The notes under the pieces were generated by a model. It saw only the letters and a program-made list of their open reading frames with translations, had not been told where the DNA came from and did not search any database. 35,969 bases of DNA from Planctomycetes bacterium UBA4800 (GTDB lineage: Bacteria; Planctomycetota; UBA8108; UBA8890; UBA8898), in assembly GCA_002402755.1 (NCBI GenBank), contig DHGK01000346.1, positions 244 through 36,212 of the forward strand, in the 5' to 3' direction. Below, piece after piece: positions 24,605 to 31,948 of the stretch. How positions within the stretch are numbered: the stretch's first letter is position 1; each line of letters opens with the position of its first letter. The position numbers and the translations under genes are program-made.

Positions 24605-25837
24605 TCACGACCACAAGGTTGTGATCGGCAGGGCCGACAGCGCGGGCCCAAACGGCACCGCGGCATCGCCGAGGTGGAGCACGATTCCCCGGACAAACCG
24701 CTCACCGGCTGCCTGCGATAGCGCCCTCATGCCATCGAAGTCCTTCTGCTCCGCGGTCGCGCCCGACTTGACCTCGATGCCGACGATGCGTCCCGCCGTC
24801 GTCTCCAGCACGAAGTCGACCTCGCGGCCGGCTTCGGTGCGAAAGTGATACAGTCTGGCGCGTACCGTCGACCAGCTCGCCTGCTTGATCAGCTCCATTG
24901 CAACGAAGTTCTCGAGCACATGCCCGAAGAGCGTTCGGTCGGAGCGCAACCTTTCGCCATCGAGATCGAGCACATGGCAGAGCAGGCCGGTATCGACCAT
25001 GAGCACCTTGGGCGATTTCACGAGGCGCTTGCCGATGTTGGAGAACCAGGCCGGCAGAAGCCTGACGAGAAACGTCGCTTCGAGGAGCGTGAGGTAGCGC
25101 TTCAGGGTGGAGGCGGGGACCGAGAGCGATCGACCCAGATCCGCGTAATTCAAGAGCTGTCCGACACGGCTTGCGAGCAGGGCGAGGATCCGCGGGATCT
25201 CGGCCAGGCGCTCGATGTTCGCGAGGTCCCGCAGCGACCGCTGGAGCACCGTCGTCACATAGGAATCGAACCAGGCGCTCCGCCGCTCGCGTCGCTCGCG
25301 CAGTACGGCCTCCGGGTACCCGCCCGCCACCATCCGTCTCAAGAGGTCGCTTTCCCGCGGCCCGCCGGCATCGACGGTGTCGAGTCGCGCGGCGCAAACC
25401 CGGTCGATGAATGTCTCGCGACGACCGAGGATCTCACCTTGGGAGAAAGGCCAGAGGGTGAGCAGTTCGACTCTCCCCGCAAGCGGATCGGCGAGTTCGG
25501 GCAACGCCATGACGCTCGCCGAGCCCGTCAGCAGGAACCGACCCGGCCGGCGCTGTGCATCGATCGACGCCTTGATGGCTCTGGCGAGATCAGGCACGCG
25601 CTGGACTTCATCGATGACGACCGGGCCCTCCAGACCACGCACGAAGCCTTCCGGATCGCCCGCGGCGGCCGACAAGACGGTGGAACTGTCGAGCGAGTAG
25701 TACCGGTAAGCCTGACCGCCGCCGCCGATCGCCTGGGCAAGAGTGCTCTTGCCGGCTTGCCTCGCTCCTTGCAGATAGACCGCCGGGGTATCGTTCAGAG
25801 CCTCAAGGACACGAGGGAGCACATGACGCTTGATCAT
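24605..25837 (-). CDS. ATP-binding protein, AAA_14/DUF4143 family
   Basis: 410 residues, full length. The P-loop is GARQAGKST (about residues 24-32), Walker B is VVIDEVQ, and TGSAS is the sensor-like motif. DUF4143 follows, with SYVTTVLQRSLRDLANI, a winged-helix-like LNYADLGRSLSVPASTLKRYLTLL, and a nuclease-like GREVDFVLE...GIEVKSG near the C-terminus. It is distinct in sequence from the copy at 1-1148. It is convergent with the RelE/ParE module and lies inside the segment bounded by the 323-bp repeats. The start ATG is preceded only by a weak TTGGGA. Function is not known; such genes are frequently found in accessory DNA. Confidence 0.92.
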   Translation of the reverse strand: MIKRHVLPRVLEALNDTPAVYLQGARQAGKSTLAQAIGGGGQAYRYYSLDSSTVLSAAAGDPEGFVRGLEGPVVIDEVQRVPDLARAIKASIDAQRRPGRFLLTGSASVMALPELADPLAGRVELLTLWPFSQGEILGRRETFIDRVCAARLDTVDAGGPRESDLLRRMVAGGYPEAVLRERRERRSAWFDSYVTTVLQRSLRDLANIERLAEIPRILALLASRVGQLLNYADLGRSLSVPASTLKRYLTLLEATFLVRLLPAWFSNIGKRLVKSPKVLMVDTGLLCHVLDLDGERLRSDRTLFGHVLENFVAMELIKQASWSTVRARLYHFRTEAGREVDFVLETTAGRIVGIEVKSGATAEQKDFDGMRALSQAAGERFVRGIVLHLGDAAVPFGPALSALPITTLWS

Positions 25838-25858
25838 GTCCCAAGGCTACCATCTGCT

Positions 25859-25890
25859 GGTTGGAAATCAACCATCAAATGGTTGAAATC
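25859..25890 (-). promoter_or_regulatory. Palindromic putative operator of the second DUF4143 ATPase gene
   Basis: CAACCAT-CAA-ATGGTTG (25869-25885) is a perfect 7-bp-arm palindrome about 32 nt from the start codon. It is overlaid by a direct repeat of GGTTG(G)AAATC (25859-25869 and 25881-25890). The segment is AT-rich. An operator role is inferred from position. Confidence 0.45.
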
Positions 25891-25991
25891 CGCCCTGACA
25901 TTCTTGGCGTTTCTCCCACGCGAGATCCTCGCCGCGGCGGAGGTCGCCGGCTATCCCAACGTACACTCCTGATTGTCGGCGATGCGAACGA

Positions 25992-26336
25992 GTGGTTGAC
26001 GTCGCGCATACCGATGCCGCGCTCGCCGCCAAGGTGAGCGAGGTCAGCGCGCGGCGCTGCGCCGCGTGCCACGCCGCGCCCGAGATCTCGCGCCTGGACT
26101 GGATCGACCTCAGGGCGCCGCGCAAGACCCGCTTCCTCGCCGCGCCGCTGGCCAAGGACGCGGGCGGCGCGGGGAAGTGCGGCGCCGCCGTCTACCGCGA
26201 CTCGACGGACCCCGACTACCGGGCGCTCCTGGAGGTGGTCACGGCCGCGGCCAACGAAGCCTGGCGCCGCCCGCGCCGCGACCTCGAGGTCGTGAAGGCG
26301 GAGGAGGGCATCGGCACGGTGGCAGAGGCGCGGTAG
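25992..26336 (+). pseudogene. Stranded C-terminal fragment of the HzsA-like gene
   Basis: From 26011 the frame encodes the same last ~107 residues as the HzsA-like protein, including CAACH, and ends with TAG directly after GCG CGG. An in-frame GTG at 25992 could open it but adds only six unrelated residues and has no ribosome site or signal peptide. A single cytoplasmic haem motif could not be matured, so this is most likely non-functional. Confidence 0.8.
26011..26333 (+). repeat. Direct repeat, copy B
   Basis: Second copy of the 323-bp segment at 22687-23009, 99.4 percent identical. The sequences on both sides differ completely from those of copy A, so the boundaries are sharp. Confidence 0.95.
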
Positions 26337-26436
26337 GGCCGTCTCACACCAGCCGCGACGCGGCCATCCGGGCGTGCACGCGGCAATGCGGGCCGCCGCC
26401 GTCGCGGGGCTCTCGAGCTTGCCGCTGCCCCGGTGC

Positions 26437-26466
26437 TTGCGACGCGCAGGTCCCTCCGCGTATAGT
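26437..26466 (+). promoter_or_regulatory. Putative sigma70-like promoter for the second M48 gene
   Basis: TTGCGA (26437-26442), 18 nt, TATAGT (26461-26466). Transcription would start near 26473, about 90 nt before the chosen ATG at 26565. Confidence 0.45.
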
Positions 26467-26564
26467 GAGGCCGAGACGCGCTTCTTTCGTACGGTGTGCG
26501 CTTCTACATGTGCGCATCCCGCCCGAAGGGAGCGCCGGGTCAAGGAAGGGAGCTCTCGCTTCCC

Positions 26565-28721
26565 ATGGAAACGCACGCATCGAACATGGGCATCCCGGCC
26601 ATCGCACGGGTGCATACCTCGCTCGCGTACCGCCTCTGGCTTGCCCTCGTCAGCCTGGTCGTGGTGCTGCTGCCGCTCGTCTACGCCGCCATCGTCGCGG
26701 CCTCCGCCGCGTTTTGCATCTGGTGGGCCGTCGAGGGCGGTCCGGCCGCGGTGCACGACGTCCGCAACACCAAGGCGATCGTGATGGGGTACCTCGGACC
26801 GCTCGTCGTGAGCGGCATTCTCACCGCGTTCATGTGCAAGCCGTTCTTCGCCAGGCGCGCGCGGCCTTCTCGCGCCTGGTCGGTCGACCGCGCGCACGAG
26901 CCGGTGCTCTTCGCCTTCGCCGAGGCGGTCGCCAGGGGGGTGGGTTCTCCGTTGCCCCGGCGCGTGGATCTCGACATGGAGGTGAACGCGTCGGCCTCAT
27001 TCCGCCGCGGATTGAGGAGCTTCCTCGGCAGCGATCTGGTGCTCACCATCGGTCTGCCCCTTGCGGCCGGCTTGAGCAAACGCGACCTGGCCGGCGTGCT
27101 GGCCCACGAGTTCGGCCATTTCACGCAGGGCGCGGCCATGCGCATGAGCTATCTCATCCGCTCGATCAACGCCTGGTTCTACCGTGTGGCCACCCAGCGC
27201 GATGCATGGGACGAGACGCTCCGCAAGTGGTCAGACCTCGATGCGCGCATCGCGTGGATCGCCTGGGTGGCCCGCCTGCTCGTCTGGCTGACGCGCCGCA
27301 TTCTGTGGGTGTTGATGTATCTCTCGCATCTGGTCTCCTTCGCCTTGCTCCGCCAGATGGAGTTCGATGCCGACTGCTACGAGATCCGCATGACCGGATC
27401 GGAAGCCTTCGCGGGCGCCTTCAAACGGATGCGCGTCCTGGCCGCGGCCCACAACGGCGCCCACGCCGATCTGTCGCAGGCCTGGAACGAGAATCGGCTG
27501 GGCGACGATCTGCTGGCGCTCATCGAGGCCAACATCGGCCAGATTCCCAAGGAGCTGCTCGCGCGAATCGAGCACGACATCGCCGGCGAGAAGGCCGGCG
27601 CCTTCAGCAGCCATCCATCCGATGCGCAGCGCATCGCCAGGGCCGCGCGGGAGCGGACGCCCGGCGTCTACCACGACGAGAGCAGCGCCAAGGAGCTCTT
27701 CACGGATTTCGCAGCGACCGCGCGCCAGTTCACCCTGCGGTACTATCGCGAGGTGCTCGGCGTGAAGGTCGGCGAGAAGAACCTCTGCCGCACCGCCGAC
27801 ATCGTCTCGCGCGTGGAGTCTCAACAGCGCGACGGCGAGGCGTTCGAGCGGTTTTTCCAGGGCTGTCTTTCTTCCCACGTCCCGTTCGCTCCCGCGGGCG
27901 CGAAGGAGAATCTGCCCGCCGATGTCGAGAGCCTGCGGCGCGAGCTTGCTGCATGCCGGGACAGCCTCGTGGAGCGCGCCCCGAAGGCCGGGGAATGCAT
28001 TTGCGCCCTGAACGAAGCGAGCAACCATCTCGGCCGCATCCATGCCGTCCGCGCTCTGCAAGACGCCGGATTCAACTGTAAAGCGGGGACGGCCGGCATC
28101 CCGGACGTTTCGCCGGCGGGCCTGGACGTTGCCTGCGATGCGGTCGTCCGTCGCCGCGATTTGGAATGCGGCATCCTGACGGACGTCGTCTACCTCGCCG
28201 GCCGCCGCCTGCAGCTCGCCCTGGCGTTGGCGCCCCACCTGGAAGCCGCCGCGCGTCCTGCGTCTCAGATCGAAGAGTCTGCACGGCTTCTGCCCGTGCT
28301 CGATTGCCTGAATTCGCTCGCGAAGACAGTCGCCTCATTGGAGGGGCACGTGAACGATTTGCGGCTGGTTGCCCAACAGCTTCAGCCCGGCCGGCAACCG
28401 TCGCCGCAGACCGTGACCTCTATCCGCAACAACATGGCCAAGGTCCGCGGCGACCTCAACGATCTGACCGCCGCGGGCGCTACTACCGAGTATCCGTTCG
28501 ATCATGCCCAAGGCCGCATCTCTGTTGGAACGTACCTGTTCCAGGGTTCGACGGCCGGCGCCCCCGAGAATCTCGGCGGCGTTCTGGATGACGGCATCGA
28601 TGCCCTCAGGCGCTACTACGACCTGGCCGGACGCATTCACTTGCGCCTTGCGGCCATCGGCGAGGCCATCGAGACGGCCCTCGGCCTGGCGCCCACGCCG
28701 GCTCCGCGCGCGCAGAAGTAG
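26565..28721 (+). CDS. Membrane-associated M48-like metallopeptidase with large helical C-terminal region
   Basis: 718 residues from ATG 26565, where GGAAGGGAG (26544-26552) lies 12 nt upstream. Earlier in-frame starts (GTG 26496, ATG 26508) give a polar extension without a ribosome site. Two transmembrane helices are seen at about 22-55 and 70-92, and another hydrophobic stretch at about 228-262. HEFGH at 181-185 is the zinc motif and QMEFDADCYE gives the third ligand E266. The remaining 450 residues are helix-rich and I do not recognise them. The protein differs from the M48 gene at 13452-15428 in domain layout and has no LemA partner here. Codon use looks less GC-biased than in the glycosidase genes. 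It lies next to the duplicated fragment at the edge of the island. Confidence 0.85.
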   Translation: METHASNMGIPAIARVHTSLAYRLWLALVSLVVVLLPLVYAAIVAASAAFCIWWAVEGGPAAVHDVRNTKAIVMGYLGPLVVSGILTAFMCKPFFARRARPSRAWSVDRAHEPVLFAFAEAVARGVGSPLPRRVDLDMEVNASASFRRGLRSFLGSDLVLTIGLPLAAGLSKRDLAGVLAHEFGHFTQGAAMRMSYLIRSINAWFYRVATQRDAWDETLRKWSDLDARIAWIAWVARLLVWLTRRILWVLMYLSHLVSFALLRQMEFDADCYEIRMTGSEAFAGAFKRMRVLAAAHNGAHADLSQAWNENRLGDDLLALIEANIGQIPKELLARIEHDIAGEKAGAFSSHPSDAQRIARAARERTPGVYHDESSAKELFTDFAATARQFTLRYYREVLGVKVGEKNLCRTADIVSRVESQQRDGEAFERFFQGCLSSHVPFAPAGAKENLPADVESLRRELAACRDSLVERAPKAGECICALNEASNHLGRIHAVRALQDAGFNCKAGTAGIPDVSPAGLDVACDAVVRRRDLECGILTDVVYLAGRRLQLALALAPHLEAAARPASQIEESARLLPVLDCLNSLAKTVASLEGHVNDLRLVAQQLQPGRQPSPQTVTSIRNNMAKVRGDLNDLTAAGATTEYPFDHAQGRISVGTYLFQGSTAGAPENLGGVLDDGIDALRRYYDLAGRIHLRLAAIGEAIETALGLAPTPAPRAQK

Positions 28722-28824
28722 CAGGCACGCGGCCAGACGCAGGTGATGGCGAGGGCGCTGGCGACCGCCGCGTCGCCTGACGACTTCCGGGCCATGGAGG
28801 TTTCGGCATGCGGATCCGACCTGC

Positions 28825-28848
28825 CGCCGCTGTGCGCGCGCAGCGGCG
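28825..28848. terminator. GC-rich hairpin between convergent genes
   Basis: CGCCGCTG (28825-28832) and CAGCGGCG (28841-28848) pair perfectly around an 8-nt loop. No T-run follows on either strand. It lies between the M48 gene and the convergent aldolase gene, so a terminator role is possible but weakly supported. Confidence 0.3.
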
Positions 28849-28859
28849 CGATCGAAGGG

Positions 28860-29510
28860 TCAGACCTTCGCGTTCGCCGCCTGCCGCAAGGCGAGCAAGG
28901 CGGCGGCGTCCTTCTCGGGCAAGGGCACGACTCCGCTTCCGGCGCGGACTATGATCTCGCACGCGAGTTCGAAGAACTCGGCGTTCTGGATCGCATGATC
29001 CACGTCGCGCGCAACGGTCACCTGCCCGTGGTTGGCCAACTGGACCATGTCGTGGTCGCGCACGGCGCCGGCCACGGCCCGGGCAAGCTCGGCGGACCCC
29101 GGCGCGAGGTACGGGACCCTTCCGATGGGGCCGATGTAGAACGGGATTTCCGGAATCACGAAGTAGTTGATGCCGCGCGGCTCGCGGCACGCGAGCGCGG
29201 TGGCGCACGGGGTCTGGAAGTGCAGCACCACGTTGACGTCGGGCCGCGTCCTGAGGATTCCCGCGTGGAAGCCGATCTCCGCGCTGGGTTGCCCGCCCTC
29301 GATCAGCGCGCCGTCGGATATCCGGCAGCGCGAGATCGTGTCGGCCGAGGCCCTGGAAAGCCAGCTTCGCGTCGCGGTGACGAGTAGCGTGTCGTCACCC
29401 GCGCGCATCGACAGATTCCCGCTGCTGCACCGCACCAACCCGCGCTCGGCGACCCGGTGACAGGCGTGCAGGAAGCGCTCGATCGTATCGGCCGGAACGC
29501 GCTCGAGCAT
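28860..29510 (-). CDS. Class II aldolase/adducin family protein with altered metal site
   Basis: 216 residues, with GAAGGA about 9 nt before the ATG at 29510. SSGNLSMR (29-36) is the phosphate-binding loop, E78 in QPSAEIGFH the usual catalytic acid, H97 the first metal histidine and H161 in ANHG the third. The second metal histidine, in the normal HTH or HSH motif, is glutamine here (HFQ, 97-99). Canonical members cleave fuculose-, rhamnulose- or ribulose-phosphate-type substrates or epimerise them using zinc. The change may weaken zinc binding or mark a sub-family. The gene starts 27 nt after a truncated hepT on the same strand, an odd partner. The substrate is unknown. Confidence 0.85.
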   Translation of the reverse strand: MLERVPADTIERFLHACHRVAERGLVRCSSGNLSMRAGDDTLLVTATRSWLSRASADTISRCRISDGALIEGGQPSAEIGFHAGILRTRPDVNVVLHFQTPCATALACREPRGINYFVIPEIPFYIGPIGRVPYLAPGSAELARAVAGAVRDHDMVQLANHGQVTVARDVDHAIQNAEFFELACEIIVRAGSGVVPLPEKDAAALLALRQAANAKV

Positions 29511-29537
29511 GGGTATTGTCCTTCGCGCCGCGCGCGA

Positions 29538-29765
29538 TCATACTCGCCCGGCCCCGCGGCGGTCGCGGATCTGATCGAGAACCGAAGGATCGACACGTGC
29601 AATCCTGTTGAGCGCCTCGCCCATGATCTCGAACTTGCGCTCTACGCCGCTACGGAGCAAGTCATCGCCGCAGTACTCCCCGAAGGTCCGTCCCACGACG
29701 AATCGTCCCACTGCCCGGCCTGCCTGAAGGATGTCGTGGAGATGCGCGAGGACTTCACTCTTCAT
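29538..29765 (-). pseudogene. hepT: Truncated HepT-like HEPN toxin
   Basis: 75 residues. The N-terminal helices match HepT (DUF86): LAHLHDILQAGRAVGRF, then GVERKFEIMGEALNRI. Intact proteins run to about 110-120 residues and carry an RX4-6H ribonuclease motif in the last third. Here the frame ends in RDRRGAGRV and a stop before that motif, so the catalytic site is missing. The next gene begins only 27 nt on, suggesting a junction. It overlaps the end of mntA by 11 nt, as in intact mntA-hepT pairs. Confidence 0.75.
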
Positions 29766-30051
29766 ACACGGGCACTCTTTCGCTCAGGGCTCGGGCTTTG
29801 AAGTAGGGGTTTCGCAGCGCTCCTACGGTAAGGAGATCGACAGGGCGCCCCAGGACGTCTTCGAGGCCGTGCAGAAGCCCGAAGAAGCGCTTGGCGGGGG
29901 TGCGGTCGGGGTCGGTGAACTCGACCAACAGATCGACATCGCTCGGCGAGGAGGCCGATCCGCGGGCAATCGAGCCGAAGACATCCAGCCGGCGGACGCC
30001 GAATTCCCGACACAACGGCGATACGGCTTCTCTGATTTCGTCGATTCCCAT
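29755..30051 (-). CDS. mntA: MntA-type minimal nucleotidyltransferase antitoxin
   Basis: 98 residues from ATG 30051; the open frame extends upstream but only into non-homologous sequence. FGSIARGSASSPSDVDLLVEF contains the GSX10DXD catalytic motif of minimal nucleotidyltransferases. Known MntA proteins silence HepT by adding AMP to it. The motif is complete, so the enzyme may still be active although its partner is truncated. RFFGLLHGLEDVLGRPVDLLT is the conserved following helix and strand. It is divergent from vapBC, with 146 nt between the start codons. Confidence 0.85.
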   Translation of the reverse strand: MGIDEIREAVSPLCREFGVRRLDVFGSIARGSASSPSDVDLLVEFTDPDRTPAKRFFGLLHGLEDVLGRPVDLLTVGALRNPYFKARALSERVPVYEE

Positions 30052-30161
30052 GCCTCCATGATGCCGCGGGAGGGCGCCGTCCGCAACCGTCCCGCGGGGC
30101 GAAAGAGACAGCCGGCGGCGCGGTGCGGCGGCGCCGCGCCGCACACCGAGACTCGCGCGGT

Positions 30162-30200
30162 TTGACATTTTCCCATATCTGTAGTATGGTTTTCCATATG
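30162..30200 (+). promoter_or_regulatory. VapBC promoter with overlapping operator and leaderless start
   Basis: TTGACA (30162-30167), exactly 17 nt, TATGGT (30185-30190): the strongest -35/-10 pair in the window. The -10 overlaps an inverted repeat, CCATA (30173-30177) and TATGG (30185-30189). TTTTCC(C)ATAT also occurs twice (30168-30178 and 30191-30199). The vapB ATG at 30198 is only 7 nt past the -10, so the transcript should begin at or next to the start codon, which explains the missing Shine-Dalgarno site. Confidence 0.7.
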
Positions 30201-30428
30201 AAGACGACGCTCGTGATCGATGACGGGGTGTTCTCCCGTCTGAAGCAGGAGGCCGCGCGGCGGAAGATAACCATGTCCGCACTCGTGGAAAGCGCGCTGC
30301 GCACGTTTCTCACGCAACGGCCGGGGCGCGGGGCGAAGCTCCCCCCGCTCCCGAGCTTCGACGGCGGGAACGTCCTCGTCGATGTCGCCGACCGCGACGC
30401 GCTCTATCGCGCCATGGAGGGCCGGTAG
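30198..30428 (+). CDS. vapB: VapB-type antitoxin, ribbon-helix-helix
   Basis: 76 residues from ATG 30198. MKTTLVIDDGVFSRLKQEA and KITMSALVESALRTFL form a ribbon-helix-helix DNA-binding domain. The tail (LPPLPSFDGGN...DRDALYRAMEG) is the classic VapB toxin-wrapping segment. The frame opens further upstream, but the promoter at 30162-30190 lies in that stretch, which sets this start. The TAG stop shares its last base with the vapC GTG, a coupled arrangement. Confidence 0.9.
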   Translation: MKTTLVIDDGVFSRLKQEAARRKITMSALVESALRTFLTQRPGRGAKLPPLPSFDGGNVLVDVADRDALYRAMEGR

Positions 30429-30865
30429 TGTTCGTCGTCGACACGAACGTCCTCCTCTACGCCGCGGAGAAGCACTTCCCCGGGCATGCCCGCTGCCGAG
30501 CGCTCCTCGAGGAGTGGCGGCGCCGGAGCTCCGTCTGGTACACGACGTGGGGCGTAGTGTACGAGTTCGTGCGCGTCGTGACGCATCCGCGCGTCTTCTC
30601 GATGCCCTGGACGGCAACGGCGGCGTGGCAGTTCGTCGATACGCTGCTGGCCGCCCCGGGGCTGGCGATGCTGACCGAGACGGAGCGCCATCGCGCCGTC
30701 GCGCTGGAAGTATTCGCGGCCGTGCCGCTCCTCGCCGGAAACGTCGTGCACGACGCCCATACGGCCGTACTGATGCGCGAGCACGGCGTCGGGCGCATCT
30801 ACACGCGCGACACGGCGTTCCACCGCTTTCCGTTTCTCGAGGTCGTCGACCCGCTGGCGCCGTGA
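30428..30865 (+). CDS. vapC: VapC-type PIN-domain ribonuclease toxin
   Basis: 145 residues from GTG 30428, overlapping the vapB stop by one base. The four acidic residues of the PIN active site are all present: D5 in VVDTNVLLYA, E46 in VVYEFVRV, D109 in VVHDAHTAVL and D128 in YTRDTAFHRF. These coordinate magnesium for cleavage of RNA, commonly a tRNA or rRNA. The length is normal and the frame intact, so the pair is likely functional. It is convergent with the sugar isomerase-like gene, 28 nt away. Confidence 0.93.
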   Translation: MFVVDTNVLLYAAEKHFPGHARCRALLEEWRRRSSVWYTTWGVVYEFVRVVTHPRVFSMPWTATAAWQFVDTLLAAPGLAMLTETERHRAVALEVFAAVPLLAGNVVHDAHTAVLMREHGVGRIYTRDTAFHRFPFLEVVDPLAP

Positions 30866-30893
30866 CGGGCGCCCCGGCGCGCCGCCCTGCGCC

Positions 30894-31931
30894 TCACTCC
30901 CGCGCGAAGTGCGAGTCGAACGCGAAATCCGAGGGCGCGAAGTCCAGCATCCGCGCGAACATCGCGGCCTCCGCCGCGCCGTGGTCGCGGTTCATGCCGC
31001 TGTCCTCCCACTCGACCGAGAGCGGGCCCTGGTAGGCGATCTCGTTCAGCGCGCGGATGATCGCCTTGAAGTTGATCGAGCCGTGGCCGAGCGATCGGAA
31101 GTCCCAGTAGCGCTCCGGGTGCCCGAAGTCGAGGTGCCCGCCGAAGACGCCCGCCGCCGTCGGCACCGGCGACCAGAAGACGTCCTTGAGGTGGACGTGG
31201 AAGATGCGGTCCCGGAAGCGGCGGATGAAGCCCACGTAGTCGACGCCCTGGTAGCCGAAATGGCTCGGGTCGTAGTTGAAGCCGAAGCGCGGGTGCCGCC
31301 CGACGGCCTCGACGGCGCGCGCCGCGCTCGACAGGTCGAACGCGATCTCGGTCGGGTGGACCTCCAGGCCGAAGTACACGTCCTCCTTCTCGAAGACATC
31401 GAGGATCGGCCCCCACCGTTCGGCGAAGTCGGCGAAGCCCCTGTCGATCTGTTCGCGCAGGACCGGCGGGAACGAGTAGATGAGATGCCAGATGCCGCTC
31501 CCCGTGAAGCCGTTGACGACCACCCGCCCGAGCTTCTTCTTGATCGCCGTCGGGGCCTTGTCGAAGAACTTCCGGGCCGCGCGCGCCGTGTCCATCATCT
31601 CCCTGGCGGCGCGCTGCCTGACGCCCTCCGGCTTGCCGTCGCCCCAGACGTGCGGCGGCAGAATCGCCTTGTGGCGCTCGTCGATGCAGTCGCACACGGC
31701 CTGCCCGATGAGATGGTTGCTGAGCGCAAACGCCTCGAGCTTCGCCTTCGCGAGCGCGCGCCACTTCTTCGCGCAGTAGTCGCCCTTGGCGAGCGCCTGC
31801 CTGACGTCGAAGATCTCGCCCCAGCAGCAGAGCTCCAGACCGTCGTACCCGAACTTCCTGGCCTTGGCGCAGAGCGTGTCGAACGGGAGATCGGCCCACT
31901 GGCCGCTGCACAACGTGATCGGTCGAGCCAT
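30894..31931 (-). CDS. Sugar phosphate isomerase/epimerase family protein (xylose isomerase-like TIM barrel)
   Basis: 345 residues from ATG 31931, with AAAGGAA upstream. The AP_endonuc_2/xylose isomerase-like barrel is recognised by YDGLEL (29-34) and by the metal-binding set LEVHPTE (E190), NYDPSH (D221), FHVHLKD (H247) and VEWED (E307 or E309). Family members interconvert ketoses or act on inositol- and sugar-type substrates with a divalent metal. The gene ends a four-gene unit, 17 nt after the uronate isomerase-like gene. There is no signal peptide, so it acts in the cytoplasm. The exact reaction is not readable from the sequence. Confidence 0.9.
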   Translation of the reverse strand: MARPITLCSGQWADLPFDTLCAKARKFGYDGLELCCWGEIFDVRQALAKGDYCAKKWRALAKAKLEAFALSNHLIGQAVCDCIDERHKAILPPHVWGDGKPEGVRQRAAREMMDTARAARKFFDKAPTAIKKKLGRVVVNGFTGSGIWHLIYSFPPVLREQIDRGFADFAERWGPILDVFEKEDVYFGLEVHPTEIAFDLSSAARAVEAVGRHPRFGFNYDPSHFGYQGVDYVGFIRRFRDRIFHVHLKDVFWSPVPTAAGVFGGHLDFGHPERYWDFRSLGHGSINFKAIIRALNEIAYQGPLSVEWEDSGMNRDHGAAEAAMFARMLDFAPSDFAFDSHFARE

Positions 31932-31948
31932 GGGTATTCCTTTCTGTT

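Noticed and set aside
24466..24624. A 52-codon plus-strand frame starting at an ATG in the gap after the RelE/ParE toxin
   Set aside because: No ribosome site and no recognised family; it overlaps the end of the DUF4143 gene. Possibly a remnant, but not supportable as a gene.
25838..26010. att-site-like sequence beside repeat copy B
   Set aside because: No short core repeat, tRNA or integrase gene was found; only the 323-bp homology itself is supported.
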